NCBI RefSeq assembly: GCF_042242105.1
Contig: NC_092035.1
Span: 9,380,477-9,444,476 of the forward strand
DNA from: Pempheris klunzingeri
Taxonomy: Eukaryota; Chordata; Actinopteri; Acropomatiformes; Pempheridae
Length of the DNA stretch: 64,000 bases
Reading direction: 5' to 3'
Part shown: positions 22,993 through 35,800 of the stretch, piece after piece
Layout: every line of letters starts with the position of its first letter
How positions within the stretch are numbered: the stretch's first letter is position 1
Notes under the pieces: model-generated
Told to the model about the DNA's origin: nothing
What the model saw: only the letters and a program-made list of their open reading frames with translations
Database searches by the model: none
Position numbers and translations under genes: made by a program

Positions 22993-25900
22993 GCGTCCTC
23001 TGCCTTACACTCTTTGTTTGCAGCCTCACACCACTACACTTTGGTATTTTATGGGAATGGTTGTTTTTATTATAGCTATTATCTTCTTCTATAGGTCCTC
23101 TATAAACTTGACTGCAGGCCAGAAGATAAAGATGTGAACAGAACTGTCCTCCTCTGCATCACAGTCATCACTTTATCAGCATCACCTTTTCATCAGCCAG
23201 ACCATGCTGGTCATCCACGATGCACTAGGATGAATTGGGACTGTAAAATTAGGTTTTTTTCAATCAGAAATCATCTTTGTCAAATTATCTTGCGATGCCC
23301 TGATATATCATTCCAATAACTAACCGAGACCGTACACCACAGGATTAGAAATCATAGCTATTGTTTCACAAAATGAAGACATACCCCATCAAGCTTATGA
23401 CAAAGAGAACACTGCCTCTTCAGCCAAAGGATTTCAAGGCGTCCTTACGATAGAGGATGAACATGTTGGAATCTTTTCTTTTTTCCATTGGCTCTGCCTC
23501 ATCTGCTATTGCCAGAACTCTGAAGGGTGCAGCAAAAATAGAAAGAACAGCATCTACTTTTGCTTTTATGCCGTGTACGAATCTCCCTTTGTAGAGTAAA
23601 GAGTTTTAGGAGATTCCTTACTTTCTGATAATGTGACACAGTATAAAATGCTGTCTCTGCAGAGGAAATGCAAATTCACAGCACCCTGTGTAAAACAGAA
23701 GCAGCAGGACAGTTAGGCTGTGGGGGGACAGTTTGATAAATAGCGACTTCTGGTCAAACTAAAAGCATGGTAGGAATTATTCGTACTAAAGTTCAGCATG
23801 TTAGCATTGTCACTATGGGCATTTAGCTGGCAGCCTCACATAGATGCTAGCACAGCATCTATTAACAGCATCGACTCTTAGTCTGGTTTTAATTCTAGCA
23901 CAAAGTTAGTCTCTTCCTTAAATAATATCTATGTGTACTTCACAGACCTCCATCATGCTGAGCTAACTGAGTGTTGTTGCAGGTGAAAAGGGGAGATGTG
24001 AGGCACGAGGAGGACTTTGCTGCTGGACACCCTAAGCTTTCCTCTAGACGAGTGCTTTGTGAGGCAGGACAGGTAAAGCTGTACCGCTGTGTGCTTACCA
24101 CATCCATATTTTGTATGGACATGTCCTAAGTCATAATACATCTGGATAATGCATTTTCTTTTCTTCTTCTAAGTAGCGGAGGAGTTTCAATAAAACACTT
24201 CACTCTCAATGGTGTTCGATTAAATGAATCTGCTTCTTACAGTTCCTCCTGCAATTTAATTCAATCCAACATCCACTTTAACTGTCCCACTATCTTTAGT
24301 CATTTAAATACTCCAAGCTGAGACCTCATAAAATGTCACATTATGGTCCACTTATATGCACTCAATGTAACGATGCCAAATGAGCCTATGAAATAAATGT
24401 CTTTCTAAACTCCTCTAGGCCCACGAGGGAGCCCCATCCTTCCAGTTTTACTCCAGCTTTCACTTGGAGCTCAGACAAAGAGCCCTCGCGCTGTTCCAGC
24501 AGGCAGCACGCAAGGTACATACATCCAAGTACTGTAAAATTGCTGAGGTATATGTGCAAATGCACACATGCATGAGCATTAGCTCAGATACACAAACACA
24601 GCACACACATACACACAGCTTCTCTCCCTCAGGAGAGGGCTGGTGTCCCTTCAGCACCGTCCCTTTAGTTCAGCCATGTGTGAATCCCTCACACTAAATG
24701 TATAATATTCTTTACACCACAGTCGGCTTTCCATTCCAGTAAAAGCAAAGTAATGTGACATGGCTTCTTAAAGCCACAGCTCTTCTCCTAGTTGCAGGTA
24801 AAACTAAAGGTCACTTTTTTCCTTGTGGAAAAATTAGAAAAAACTCCTGACATAACAGGCGACAAACAGGGAGTGCTTAGGTAACATTTGATTCCAATTC
24901 TTTTGAGAAAGCAACCTGGATGTGTTTTGCAAAGGACATAGAGTGTATGTGAAGTCTTTCTCCAGCCCTTCCTCTGAGATGAGGGGGGGTGGAGGTGAGT
25001 GCCCAGAAATTAGGCTTAATTGGTGACACCCTGTTCTGTCCTCTTCCCTGCAGGTGGTGATTCAGTGTCGCATGAAGTGGAGACTGACCTGCTTGAAGAA
25101 ACTGTCAGACAGTGTGAAGACCCAGTCCTCAGCAAAGAAAGGTTTTGATTATCTTATGAACTCCTCATTCAGAAGTAATCTCATTATGCCACGTCAGTAA
25201 GGCATGCCTAATTGAATTAATTCCTAGAGCTAAATGAAATCCCCTTTGGTTATTATGAGGGTCATAGAACATACATGCATGCCTCAGGGACCGCACTATT
25301 TACGGCACTCTGTGAATTTAGTCATACATTTTCTCACTGACCTTTACTAATGATCTGTAGAAATGGACTTTTTGCATCTATTAATTGTCTCACCCTGTTC
25401 AGCTGAAGAGGAGGCGACTTGTGATGTGAATGCCTCGGCAGACAGAGTCTTTCCATGTGCTTTCCCTGTTTTCTCTGAAGATGACCTGCTGGTGAGTATG
25501 TTACATGCCTGAAATTACAGCCTTTGTGCAGATTCCGATGTCCAAAATGTAATCAGCAGCCTGTCAATAAAATGGTTTAACTACTTTTTTGCAAATCATT
25601 TCATCTTGTCAAAGCCTATTGAAGTGAAATGCTTAACTAGCCAAATGGGCGTTTGACATATGGAAAATGAGAAACCACTGAGAAGTGAGTGCTGGCTATT
25701 GTCGTGAACGTGGGACAATTTCCCTTCATTATTCCTCTTGAGAGATATCTTTGATCTAACTCTAAAGCGGAAGCTCACTTTCCTGCACTTTGATTAAATC
25801 TTTCATTTTCCTGATGCCCCGCAGAGAAAAGACTGCAGCGTTCAATAGAACAAATAATGCCATTTGTCTCCTTGATATTTGTAGGCTCTCAGTAATTTGG

Positions 25901-28900
25901 TCAGAGTGCCTGTGGATCCTATTGATGTGACTGTGACAACTCGTGTTCCTTTCTTCAAGCTTCAGGTAGGTATTTACTGCAGCACCGGTTCTCTGAAAGC
26001 TAGCTAGCAGCAAATGGTGGAAAGGGATGAAGTTAATTTACTGATGTACTTTACTTTTTGGCTTGTGACCTCTTAGAAAAAGGTTTCTAGTTTGGCTCCT
26101 CGTCACATTCTATGTGTATGCGTTGTTAACAATTCCCCCAAAGACGCATGTCCTTTTTAAACTGCTCAGCTAATTTAATTTGAATAACGATTTGAAGTTG
26201 TGAAATTACAAAAAAACAGTTAAATATAGAAATATGAATACAGACTAATTAATTGCAGTACCTAAAATAGATAAAAGGCCCTTGATCTTGGAACATGGCA
26301 CTTTCACATGAATGCATCCTTTTTCACATTTTAATAATGTCATACACTGGAAGAACTGTGTTCAAACTATTTAGTACATACTGGACCATAAAACCTGGAC
26401 CAAAAAAGTGCTTTGTTGTCACTCTAGGTTCCTCAGCATTACAAGCTTATGGGCTACCAGCCTATGTCAGCCTGGGAGGGATTTAACTCCTATATTCCCA
26501 CTACTTTGGCCAGACCACTTCGCACTGGAGACCCGGTAAGTATGCTACGCCGGGACTAAAGCAAACACCTTTTAGAGAAAGATTCATTCATAATATATAA
26601 TCTAGTGTTTATTTCTCCACTCGTCCACTCTGTGTCGTTGTCACTTCTTAGACTGATCTTGTGCCCACTGAGGATGGAGCCCCACATCCCACAGCAGCGG
26701 ATCCCAAAGCGTGGGAGGAACAGCAGCGTGAACATGAAGAGGATGACGCTGTAGCAGATGAGGCTGCCAGTCTTACTTTCAGTGCCCCCGAAGCTCTGCT
26801 AAGACCACCTCCAGCAAACCCACTCAGAATCTTTGTAAGGCTGTCATTTAGCAGTTTTAATTAAAAGTCAAAGTCTGAAACAGAGCATGAAATGTTTTCC
26901 CGTGCACGATGCATATCAGCCTGACAGAATATTCAAACTACTATCGTTTCTGTGGTTATCTCATCATATGCTTTAGAACCCAGCTCCAGGCCTGCAGACT
27001 TACAAACCGACCCCTAAATACATGGAGAGTGATCTGGAGTTCCACCTGTGCCCTCTGCCCCGGTAACACATGCACATACAACACCTGACTGTTCCCTGAC
27101 CACACCCACCTCCCATACTCAGACTGGTTTCCTGTGCAGGTATGAGAGCAGAACACTTGGCATGAAGAGACAAACCCCACACACTCAGAAGAAGGTTCTG
27201 TACTGCAAGGTATCATTTTTGTCTTTTTTTTTTCCCCTGTTATTATTATTGTATTTATTAAAACAATCCCTTTCAGCTGGAAGTTAATCTTGTCCAACTA
27301 GCTCCTGTCTCCTGTTTGGCTTGATGCAGATGCGGTTTCTTTTTTCTCGCCCAACAACAGGAAGTGATCACGGGGCTCATGACGTGGAAGAATTTTGATT
27401 CGATTACCTCCAACTGTCTGTCCAACCGACCTGCTCTCCCCAGAGACTGTGCCCTGCGAAGGTACGTCAGAGCTTAACACTGTGTACAGTATCAAGCTGT
27501 GCCAGTTCCTATTCCTCCTGTTTCACTGATCGAGGCAATAAGAACACCTTCATACTGACAGCAGCCATCCACAAGATAAGACAGGGTATATTCACCCAGA
27601 GGTTCCCATGTAAAACCACTGACGAGCTCCAACTGGACCATCGTGGGACTAAAAAGCACTAGTGCATGTTTACACTGCTTGTTTACAGAGTGGAAAGTGG
27701 CTGTTGTTTACTTCCGCTGTCCACATCTTTCCAGTCTGTGGAGGAATTTGAACTTTGAGCCAGAGCTTGCAAGATGCCTAATTATAGCATCAGTCATGGA
27801 TCAAATCAGCAACTGATCATCTCTTCCTGACTGGTTCTTCATCCAAAGCTCTTAATCCTTTACATGTCAGCTAAATTAGAAAGGTTTGTAAACTGAACTA
27901 GTTAGTGACTGGTAATTGGAGTAGATATTTATCCTCCTGACACATTGTGATTATTTAATGGTTTGGGATCCCATTCATCATCTCACATGACTTCTATACT
28001 ACAAGTGATAAATAATAAGTGTAGCAGCCCAGCCCACACAACTTCCAGCACCTGCCAGGTTGCAAGATGTCAAATTGTGTACTTGCTTGAACAGTATTTT
28101 GCACTCGCAGCAGTTGTCATTTTGGATTTCAAGTATTGGTACAGATATCATTTAGTTTTTGTGAAATAAACGGCTTTCATTTTTGCCCTATTAGGATTTG
28201 ATAAAGATATGAGTGCTGTATAGCAGGCGCCTTCTTCTTGTATACATCAGTTCTACTTCTCTAAAATGCTCCCTAAAGTTTTATATTTCTGAAATCAATA
28301 TCAGTGTTGAGATTAGTTTTCTCCCTCAGGTTTAGGAGACTTCAATTTCATCAAAACAAAATGCACATTTTCACTTGATTGCACTGCAAATAACATTTCA
28401 GTAGTGTGTGTGTGCGGTGATACTGCTGCTGTGATCTGCCAGAGTTCCAGTAAAATGATCATTTTAACACCTAGTGTTGAATTTAGATGCTCAATTAGAA
28501 ACATATTTCCTGAAGTACAGTGGTGATCAAAATTAGAGAACAACCTACAGTTTCCTAAATTTCAAGGCCACCGCTTAGTCCTATTTGAAATGATCCAAAC
28601 AGCAGTTTATTTCATGAGTTGCATGTATTCTGAAGCACAGTTTAAAAAAAACAGAGATATTTGAAAGAGAACACTGATCAAAATTAGAGAACACTTTCAG
28701 ATACCTCCCGGTTATTGGTATTAATCTGGCACCTGGTGCTAATTTCCATAATTATCTGTCAAACCCTTTAACTGGCAGTCTGACTTTCCAGTTTTCACTG
28801 ACTTTGCAAGATGGAGAGCTGTTCCAAAGTGACTGAAACCCTCCGTCTGCAGGTTGTCCAGATGAAGGCCAAAGGGATGACCCTTTCAGCCATAGCAAGA

Positions 28901-31900
28901 GAAGCTGGTCGTTCCAAATCTGTGATTTTTATTAAATTGTAATCTTTCTCCGTGCTACAGTCATTGCTGTTCTCTAATTTTGATCATTGTGTGTTTCGCC
29001 AAATAAAGTTTATTTTTTTCTTGAAGTGCCTTGGTCATTTTGTAAAACACAGTTCTGGTAGCATGGTATAGCCACAACAAAAATTCCTTCAGATTTTGAG
29101 CAATAAAGATTACATTATTTTTGAAAAAATCAAGTGTTCATAAATTGTTCTCTAATTTTGATCACCACTGTAGACTCTTGGTCATATGGAGGCAAAGAGC
29201 CCTGCAGAGTATCTTCATCTACACTGTGAATCTTTAGCCTAAATGAACACTGAATAGATGATGATATTCTGATGTATTAGCGACCACAGCACAGGGCTGT
29301 TTAATATGGTGTACTCTTTGCTTCTCTGTGAACCCTGTCACAAGAAATGCCACTCAGATGTGCATAACAAAAAATAATCTCATACACATTGTAATTTGTC
29401 TTGCATGATAAACATGTAAAGCTGCAGAGCTAATGAAGCAGTGTTCCCTTCCCTCTGGAACAATTTCAAGACCTTATTTTTCAAGATGCCAAAGTAATTT
29501 GGGCATCCTCTCCGTTCACATGATGTATGTGTGGGTTTGAATCTTACTCTGCTACGACTCTCTCTCTCCTCACCTTTCAGTCTACTTCCCATTTCTCCTC
29601 ACCTTCCCAGTGTTACATAATCAGATGCCTGGCAAGGCAAAGTATTCTCTTTATGCCTGTCAGCACTGATCTGCAGGATAACTGTAGATGTATCCTCCTT
29701 CTGTATGTGAGAGGTGGCTTTACCCCAGCCCCTCTGCTCAGTCTTATTAATTTTCTATCACTGCCTCACAGACTACATTCAGTCTCTCCTGTTATCTTAC
29801 AAACACAAGCAATGCGATTTATGTCAGGTGGTCATAATAGAAGTAGAGAATGAACTTGACAGCTACTTGACAGCAGGGGAAAGAATAGTATGTTTTCCTT
29901 ACAGTCGGGGAAAGTTTATTATTGTATTCTACCTCAACAACCAACAAACTCTAAAACAGCCACTCTTCCTGAGACTACTGACTTTACAGCCATACTACTG
30001 TGAACCACACAGATATATAATCTATTAAGTTATTGATTGCAGCACACTGTACTGCTATAGCATAGAAAATCCCCAGAGCCAGTGGTACCAGAATTATCAT
30101 CGGAATCTGAAGTTCCCTTATTATAAAACTTGATAGTGTAATTCGGCTGTCCCACCCACAACTTGACTGACTTGGTCACAGTCGCTGCTCTCATGGTGTT
30201 TTCAGTGTAAAAGCTCTAAAACCCACTGTATGCTCAGGATCTTTTGGCTGCAGTTTTGAGGAACTGTCTTGTTGTCCATCTTTGTATGCAGTTGAAAGCT
30301 AAAAGAAAGTGAATGTTGTGACTAGAAACTCCAAATGAATAATAAATGGTGGTAATGTTAGCACAATAGGATATTTCCCATTAATTCCAAACTGCATGAC
30401 TTCCACCCTTTCTGCAAGCCTCCAGAAGCAAACCTGTGGCTTGTCCGTATTTTAATTCTGTTTTGCCCCAAAAGGGTATCAACATTCACTCTGGTGTACT
30501 TTTATCACTCTGTTCAAACTGAGATTCCAAACAACCCGAAGCAGTCCTTTCATCTAAGTAAGATGGAGTAGATATCCGACCATTATCTCGATTCGGTAAT
30601 GTGTGGTCTGGCTCTTCAGGGTAAAAAGCAGTGTGTGTGTCCTGTCCTCCATAGGTCTGTCGACTACAGCACAGATGTACTTCCACTCGAAGCACCTCCT
30701 CCTCTCGCCGGCCCTCCTGATGATCTGCCACCGCTAATGGAGAAAGCGTAAGCACATACAACATTGACATCTATTGATCTCCTTGTTGGAAGCTTTTTCT
30801 GTCGGGTTGCTCAGATTATGTGTGCTTGTCTGTGTATCAAGGTGTGAGGGCTCGGGAGTCCATCTAACACCAGGCATGATCAGAGCAGAGTTCCTGTCTG
30901 GCGAAGCTCTGGTCTCCAATAGCAACCTCACCATAGGAACGCCAGTCAGGTAGGTCTGCTGGCATGATGTGCACGTTACACAGGCAAAGATTTCTCAGAC
31001 ATTCACCATCTAGTAGAGAAGCATGTAGAGGTTTGAGGCACAATGGATGCCTGTTTACACAGAGGAACCACTTCCCATGCAATAAATAGGGTGAATGTTC
31101 AAATATATTCACATACACACACACACACATTACAGATAGTGCTTCTTGGAATGGGCTATAAACATGTTGTACTTTTAGTTTAAGAGGGGAAGTCCTCAGG
31201 ATAAACCAAACATGAAGTTAATGAATGTGCACCTGGAGTTTTTTCCAACTGAAGCTTCCTGGGAGCTGGAACACACTGCATGATGCTACTTTTTCATAGC
31301 AAAGAAAAATAGTTTTCATCCTTAACTTTGAACGTTCATCTAGATTGTGCTATTGTTATTGGTTGAATCTTCAGTCTTGTATATTTTTAGCAGAGATTCA
31401 TAACTCAGGTTGTACTGTATGTGACCTCAGTGAACTCACCTTTTATGTAAGCTAGTACGCATTCAAATCTATAAATTTAGCTGGACCATTATCACATGTG
31501 GCTGCATGTATGCCACATATGATAATAGTACTTATGCTGTATGTATGGAATTTGATGTAACTGCTGGATTCTGTAACAGCCACTATACAATACATACAAT
31601 ACATGATTGAACGTGGGTCTGATATTCAGTTTTCTTACACCTAATTTGTTGCAAGGTGGTTTTGAATTTTTTTAGGAACTTATTACATCTTTAATTTTTT
31701 AGGGGTCTTGTCTCTTAGCAGCACATTTGACTCTATTTTAAACTGTTTGATGATGTGGTAGAGATGACTTTTACTGCAGCATTTTAATACATTTTTATCA
31801 TTATCTCTGGGAATTTATTACCTTTTCTTTCGATTTAAGCCCTTTTAGACAAACACCTTATTATAAGAAATTACTGTGCTGGGATTTCATGACGTAGAGT

Positions 31901-32635
31901 TATTTGTCAGATTCTCATTTTCAAAACCTTTTCAGGGAAACATTTAGTCGTTTTCACACCAGGATACTCCAGGGGACTCGGTTCGATTGGGCGGGGAATG
32001 CCGAAAGATTTCACAGTGTACTTTTGAAAGCAGACCAAACCGCCTGGGCAGCGTCACACAGTTATTGCCCACGAGACAATTTCCAACTTTTTCTTTGTTT
32101 ACCTCTGCTTCTTTGGATTTTTTTTTTCTATCCAAAATGCAGTGCGCTCTATGTCACTTTGTATCTTTGGTTCGATGGATAGTCCGTTTAAAGCTGACCA
32201 AACAGCTCTGGTGTGAAAGCAACCTAATCATATTCCATATACCAATAGGTAAACAATGTAGTTGCGTTAACTGTAATTTAAAACTGAAATAAAATTATTG
32301 GGATTTTTTTCAATTTTTGATGTTGACTTATATTCAAACAGAAATCAACAATATTACTTACTAAACCGTAAGTTGTTTGGATGGTGATTAAGATGATTGC
32401 CGAATGGTGGCTCTAGTTAAACAATGAGTCCTTTGAACCCGTTTGAACCCGTGAATTCCTCTGTTCTTCCGTCTGTGATGTTAAATTGCTCTGTCACAGG
32501 CACCAGAGGGAGCTTCAGATGGAGGCAACCTACAGGTCTGAGTTCAACCAGATGGGAAAAAGAGTGATGACCAGGCTGAAACAACTTGGAGCCACTGACA
32601 GAACTTCTCATTCACCTGAAGAGAACTGTGAATAG
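16166..32635 (+). CDS. cfap221: Cilia- and flagella-associated protein 221 / PCDP1 (24 coding exons)
   Basis: Exons: 16166-16295, 16515-16615, 17576-17662, 17783-17878, 18213-18313, 18490-18593, 19764-19923, 21426-21540, 21816-21939, 22084-22195, 22316-22403, 23983-24072, 24419-24514, 25054-25141, 25403-25491, 25885-25965, 26428-26535, 26652-26834, 26977-27062, 27140-27209, 27361-27461, 30655-30747, 30842-30949, 32500-32635. They join to 2547 nt, 848 aa; human CFAP221 is 840. All borders are GT-AG and in phase. The family protein sits on the C1d projection of the ciliary central pair, binds calmodulin and helps set beat frequency. The N-terminal quarter has ASH/HYDIN-like beta-sandwich repeats (VLHFSGFELEKDYMKIL; GVVPANGEVKIIVTFSPF). 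Landmarks shared with human include PNHLLES, PDEWRYFYDCVRVHCK, WQVHLGADPVS, LFQQAARKV and LTPGMIRAEF. An in-frame TGA at 16151 makes 16166 the first possible ATG. Confidence 0.94.
22960..22991. repeat. (CA)n microsatellite in cfap221 intron 11
   Basis: A pure CA run of about 15 units inside the 1.6 kb intron between exons 11 and 12. It does not touch a splice signal. Confidence 0.95.
23796..23905 (+). repeat. Dispersed fish repeat, copy 2
   Basis: The phrases 'catgttagcattgtcactat', 'cagcctcacatagatgctag' and 'gactcttagtctggtttt' match the other end of the family seen at 1340-1700. It lies in cfap221 intron 11, 80 bp before exon 12. Confidence 0.55.
28518..29170 (+). mobile_element. Internally deleted Tc1-like transposon with IR/DR ends
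   Basis: The element is 653 bp, bounded by perfect 25-bp terminal inverted repeats (28518-28542 and 29146-29170, starting CAGTGGTGATCAAAATTAG) and flanked by TA on both sides, the Tc1/mariner target. A second, inner copy of about 19 bp occurs on each side (28675-28693 and 28968-28986), giving the IR/DR layout of Sleeping Beauty-type Tc1 elements. The middle keeps only the first part of a transposase frame. It sits in cfap221 intron 21 in the sense orientation. It cannot move on its own. Confidence 0.9.
28811..28942 (+). pseudogene. Truncated Tc1-like transposase N-terminus
   Basis: A 43-codon open frame begins at the ATG at 28811 and reads MESCSKVTETLRLQ, then VVQMKAKGMTLSAIAREAGR and SKSVIF before a stop. 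The pattern (leucine-rich helix, then 'MTLSAIAREAGRS') is the first helix-turn-helix of a Tc1-family DNA-binding domain. The second HTH, the linker and the DDE catalytic core are missing, so this is a relic. Confidence 0.75.
31951..32220. mobile_element. MITE-like repeat in the last cfap221 intron
   Basis: The left end reads TTTTCACACCAGG (31951) and the right end reads CTCTGGTGTGAAAGC (32206-32220), forming inverted repeats of about 12 bp with one mismatch. Inside are 'ggttcgattgggcgg' and 'aagcagaccaaacc' toward the left and 'ggttcgatggat' and 'gctgaccaaac' toward the right. There is no coding capacity. The superfamily (hAT or Harbinger-like) cannot be settled without the target-site duplication. 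Confidence 0.55.
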
Positions 32636-32817
32636 GCAAAACACTTCCCACACACATCCAGAGATGCACAAAAACCTCCAAACAGGCGCAGAATATGTGA
32701 ATATATGTGTATGTGAATATATGAATATGTGTGTGTCTGCGCACAGCCGTGGGACTACAAATAAGCATGTTACCCTTCCTACTTGCCCATACATTGGCTG
32801 CCCTGCCACTTCTGTAA

Positions 32818-32823
32818 AATAAA
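32818..32823 (+). terminator. cfap221: cfap221 polyadenylation signal
   Basis: AATAAA lies 183 bp after the cfap221 stop codon and is the first canonical signal downstream. It predicts a short 3' UTR ending near 32840. Confidence 0.65.
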
Positions 32824-32849
32824 CCTTAGGTACTTTCTCACCCACCTAT

Positions 32850-35800
32850 AAGCCCCCTTCCCACCCACGCAAAATTACCAGTAAGCTCCCCTCCTTTGCT
32901 CTTACAAAGCCTGGAAATTCGTTATCCCTCCGCCCACACGGATCCGTATATAAGCACAGCTACAGTGTACTCTCACAGGCTACATTACATTGCTGACAAC
33001 AGCATTCAGTAACAAATTATAAATCTGCATCTTTATACTGTAGTTTATTGTAGCAAAGAAGCACCAGAATATCTAACTAAACTATTCAACTGTATTTCAT
33101 GTTAAATATGACTTACCCTTTTAGATTTAAAAAACATTAACATATTTTCCAATCCTATAAACAGACAGGGAATCTGGATTTTTCCTTTGCCAGAAATGCT
33201 AATTGGTGTCAACTAGGTCAAAAAAGTTGCACAACTTCTTAACACTGACTCAACTAATAATTTTTGAAACTACATGTAGCCAAACGGCTAGGCATCATTT
33301 CTACATTTATTTGAAATATCAATCCAACACGTAAAAGTAAATATTTATTTGTCTGTAAAATGAAAGCGGCTGGGGTCAGAATTAAATTTTCAAAAGAGCT
33401 GACATCCTGTGAAGTCACTGGGATGCAGTCCAGCACAGTGTGCTTCAGCTCTCACCCCTAGAGGGAGCTCCAGCTCTATGACTTTTACTATTAGAGGAGG
33501 TTTCCACGGTTATTTGTCCTTCAGCAAGTGTGTGTGTCTGTGTGTGCTCACTTAATGGCAGTGTGCTTCAGAAAAAAACAGACAGCACCTCTTGGAACTC
33601 CTTTTCACAGACACTCACACACGTGCACACTTTTTTATTAAAAAAAAAAATCTCCCAGTATTTAGACGTGAGGTAGAACAGGAACACTAAAGCCTACAGC
33701 CATACATGGAGGCCACAGCTGAGGGTGGGTTTTAGATAACAGGGCTTTAGCTTTCACTGCAGCTTAAAAACGAATAATTCCATTGAGAAATTCATTATAT
33801 TATTAATGTTCATGTAATTATATTTTTCTGCTTTTGTGCAGGTTGAAAGTTAGAATATATGCTTCTATATCTATCTATAGCCAGATATTTAATTAAAGCC
33901 ACGGCAATGATATACATTTAATAAGTAATAGATGGTGTAATAATAGTAACAGAGTCGTGTGTGAGGGAGGCAGTGTGTGCTTGACATGTGTGAAGAGACA
34001 GAAAGAATGGGGAAATGAGATACAATACGGCAGCGTACTCCTATTACAGTCAGTCTGTATAATTCATTCACCCAGCAGCCAGCATCTACCATTTCTACTC
34101 AAACACATCACATCTGCTATGGTTCCTTTTACAGTTCACTTCACCGCAAAGCCCGTAAACCGCACAGCCTTGCTATTATTCCGAGAAGACAGCCCCGCCC
34201 GGTTGACACGTTCACCACAATGACTTGACCATCCTCAAAGAATAGGACAGAACAAAAAGAAGAGGTCATTCCTGAGACACAGTCCGCCTCCATTGCTGTC
34301 ACTTTTGCAACTCCTTAGAGAAAACAAAAATAACTCGCAGCAGCCCATGATTGCAGCTTTTATAACAGCATCCTTTCCTTCTGTCCATCTCCCTCCCTCA
34401 GAAAACGCTTCCTGGCTCATACAGCTTTTCACTTCACACCTTTCACTCAAGTACTCTCAGAAACTTCCAGGGTGAGAAATTGTATCTCAGGTTTGGTAGG
34501 TTTTGGCCCTTCAGAGATGCAACCAAGCAACTTCTGTCACACGCTGAAATAAATTTGGTCCGACTTTGAGCTGAGTCTTTGGAGTAGTCTGTGTCTGTGG
34601 AGGTGCTTCAAGCCGCGCTTTGAATGGCTTCAAGCCTTGAGGAATCCAAGGTTTGTGTAGGCTTGAATGTAGAACACCAACTCTTGAGGCTTTTAAAAGG
34701 AATACAACCTATTTCCTAACTTTTCAACTCAACCACGGAGAGAAAAAAGGAGTGTTTATTAAAATTTGGAGGATGGTCAGGTCACTGTGTATGACAAATA
34801 TAAAATCTCCTCTGCCTTAATACCACGTCAGCTGTTTATCCACCGTAAACAACTTTGCTCAGAATAACAGCCCTGACATCCTCCCTGACTATTTCTGAAC
34901 TTCAGCTGAGGGTCATGCAAATGTTGAGTCCGTTCAACATCTCATCTTTGATGACTGAGAGGCGTGATGGCTGTGGCAGAGGCAGAGTGCCCTGAACCAT
35001 TTGCCAAGCGGAGACATTGAAAGGCCTAATCTAAATCTGAGGTGGCCCGCCTCTACTTCTTTCAAAATTGAGTTCATTTAAGTGGGAGGAAGGACTGAAG
35101 ATGGGCAGTCTGTGAGTTGCCCTCTTAGACAGGTTTATAATGGAAGCAGATCAGAGAAGCAACAACAGGTGAACAGAATCTTCCCTCATGTAACTGCTGC
35201 TGCTTAGTCAAAATCAGAGCTCCAAGGGTGCTCTGTGGATTTCTTCTCCAAATATCTCACTCCATCAAAATGTTTCTTCCAGCCTGTAATTGAAGTGTAT
35301 TTATGCATGTTCCACTAATGACCTATATATAATTTAAGCCAGTAGCCTTTGCAGCTGGAACACAGTATGAGGTAAAAACTGGGTAATTTGTCCGTCTGTT
35401 TTACCAAACAAAAGTTATTGGCAAAGAACTGAAGAATTTGAAATAAAAAAATAGAACCAAATACACGACCAAATTCAGGTAACAGCAGGTCTGGCAGTCT
35501 TGAAGCAGATGTCACAAGCAAGCTGGCTACCACACATGAAAGCTAGCTGGTGAGTTAATAAGAGCCAACCTCAGCTAAAGCTAAAACTACACACTACTAC
35601 TCATTTTAGCCGAGCTGTAATTTATGATTGAAAAATATTGATTTTAAACAAACATCACAGATGAGACAGACTTGAGCTTTCAACATCGTACTGTATATAT
35701 ATAGTATATTTAGTATAGTAATCCCAAAACATAAAATGAAGTAGTAGATATCAAATTACTAGAGACTCAAATAGAGCCTGATTAGGTTTCACTCATTTTG

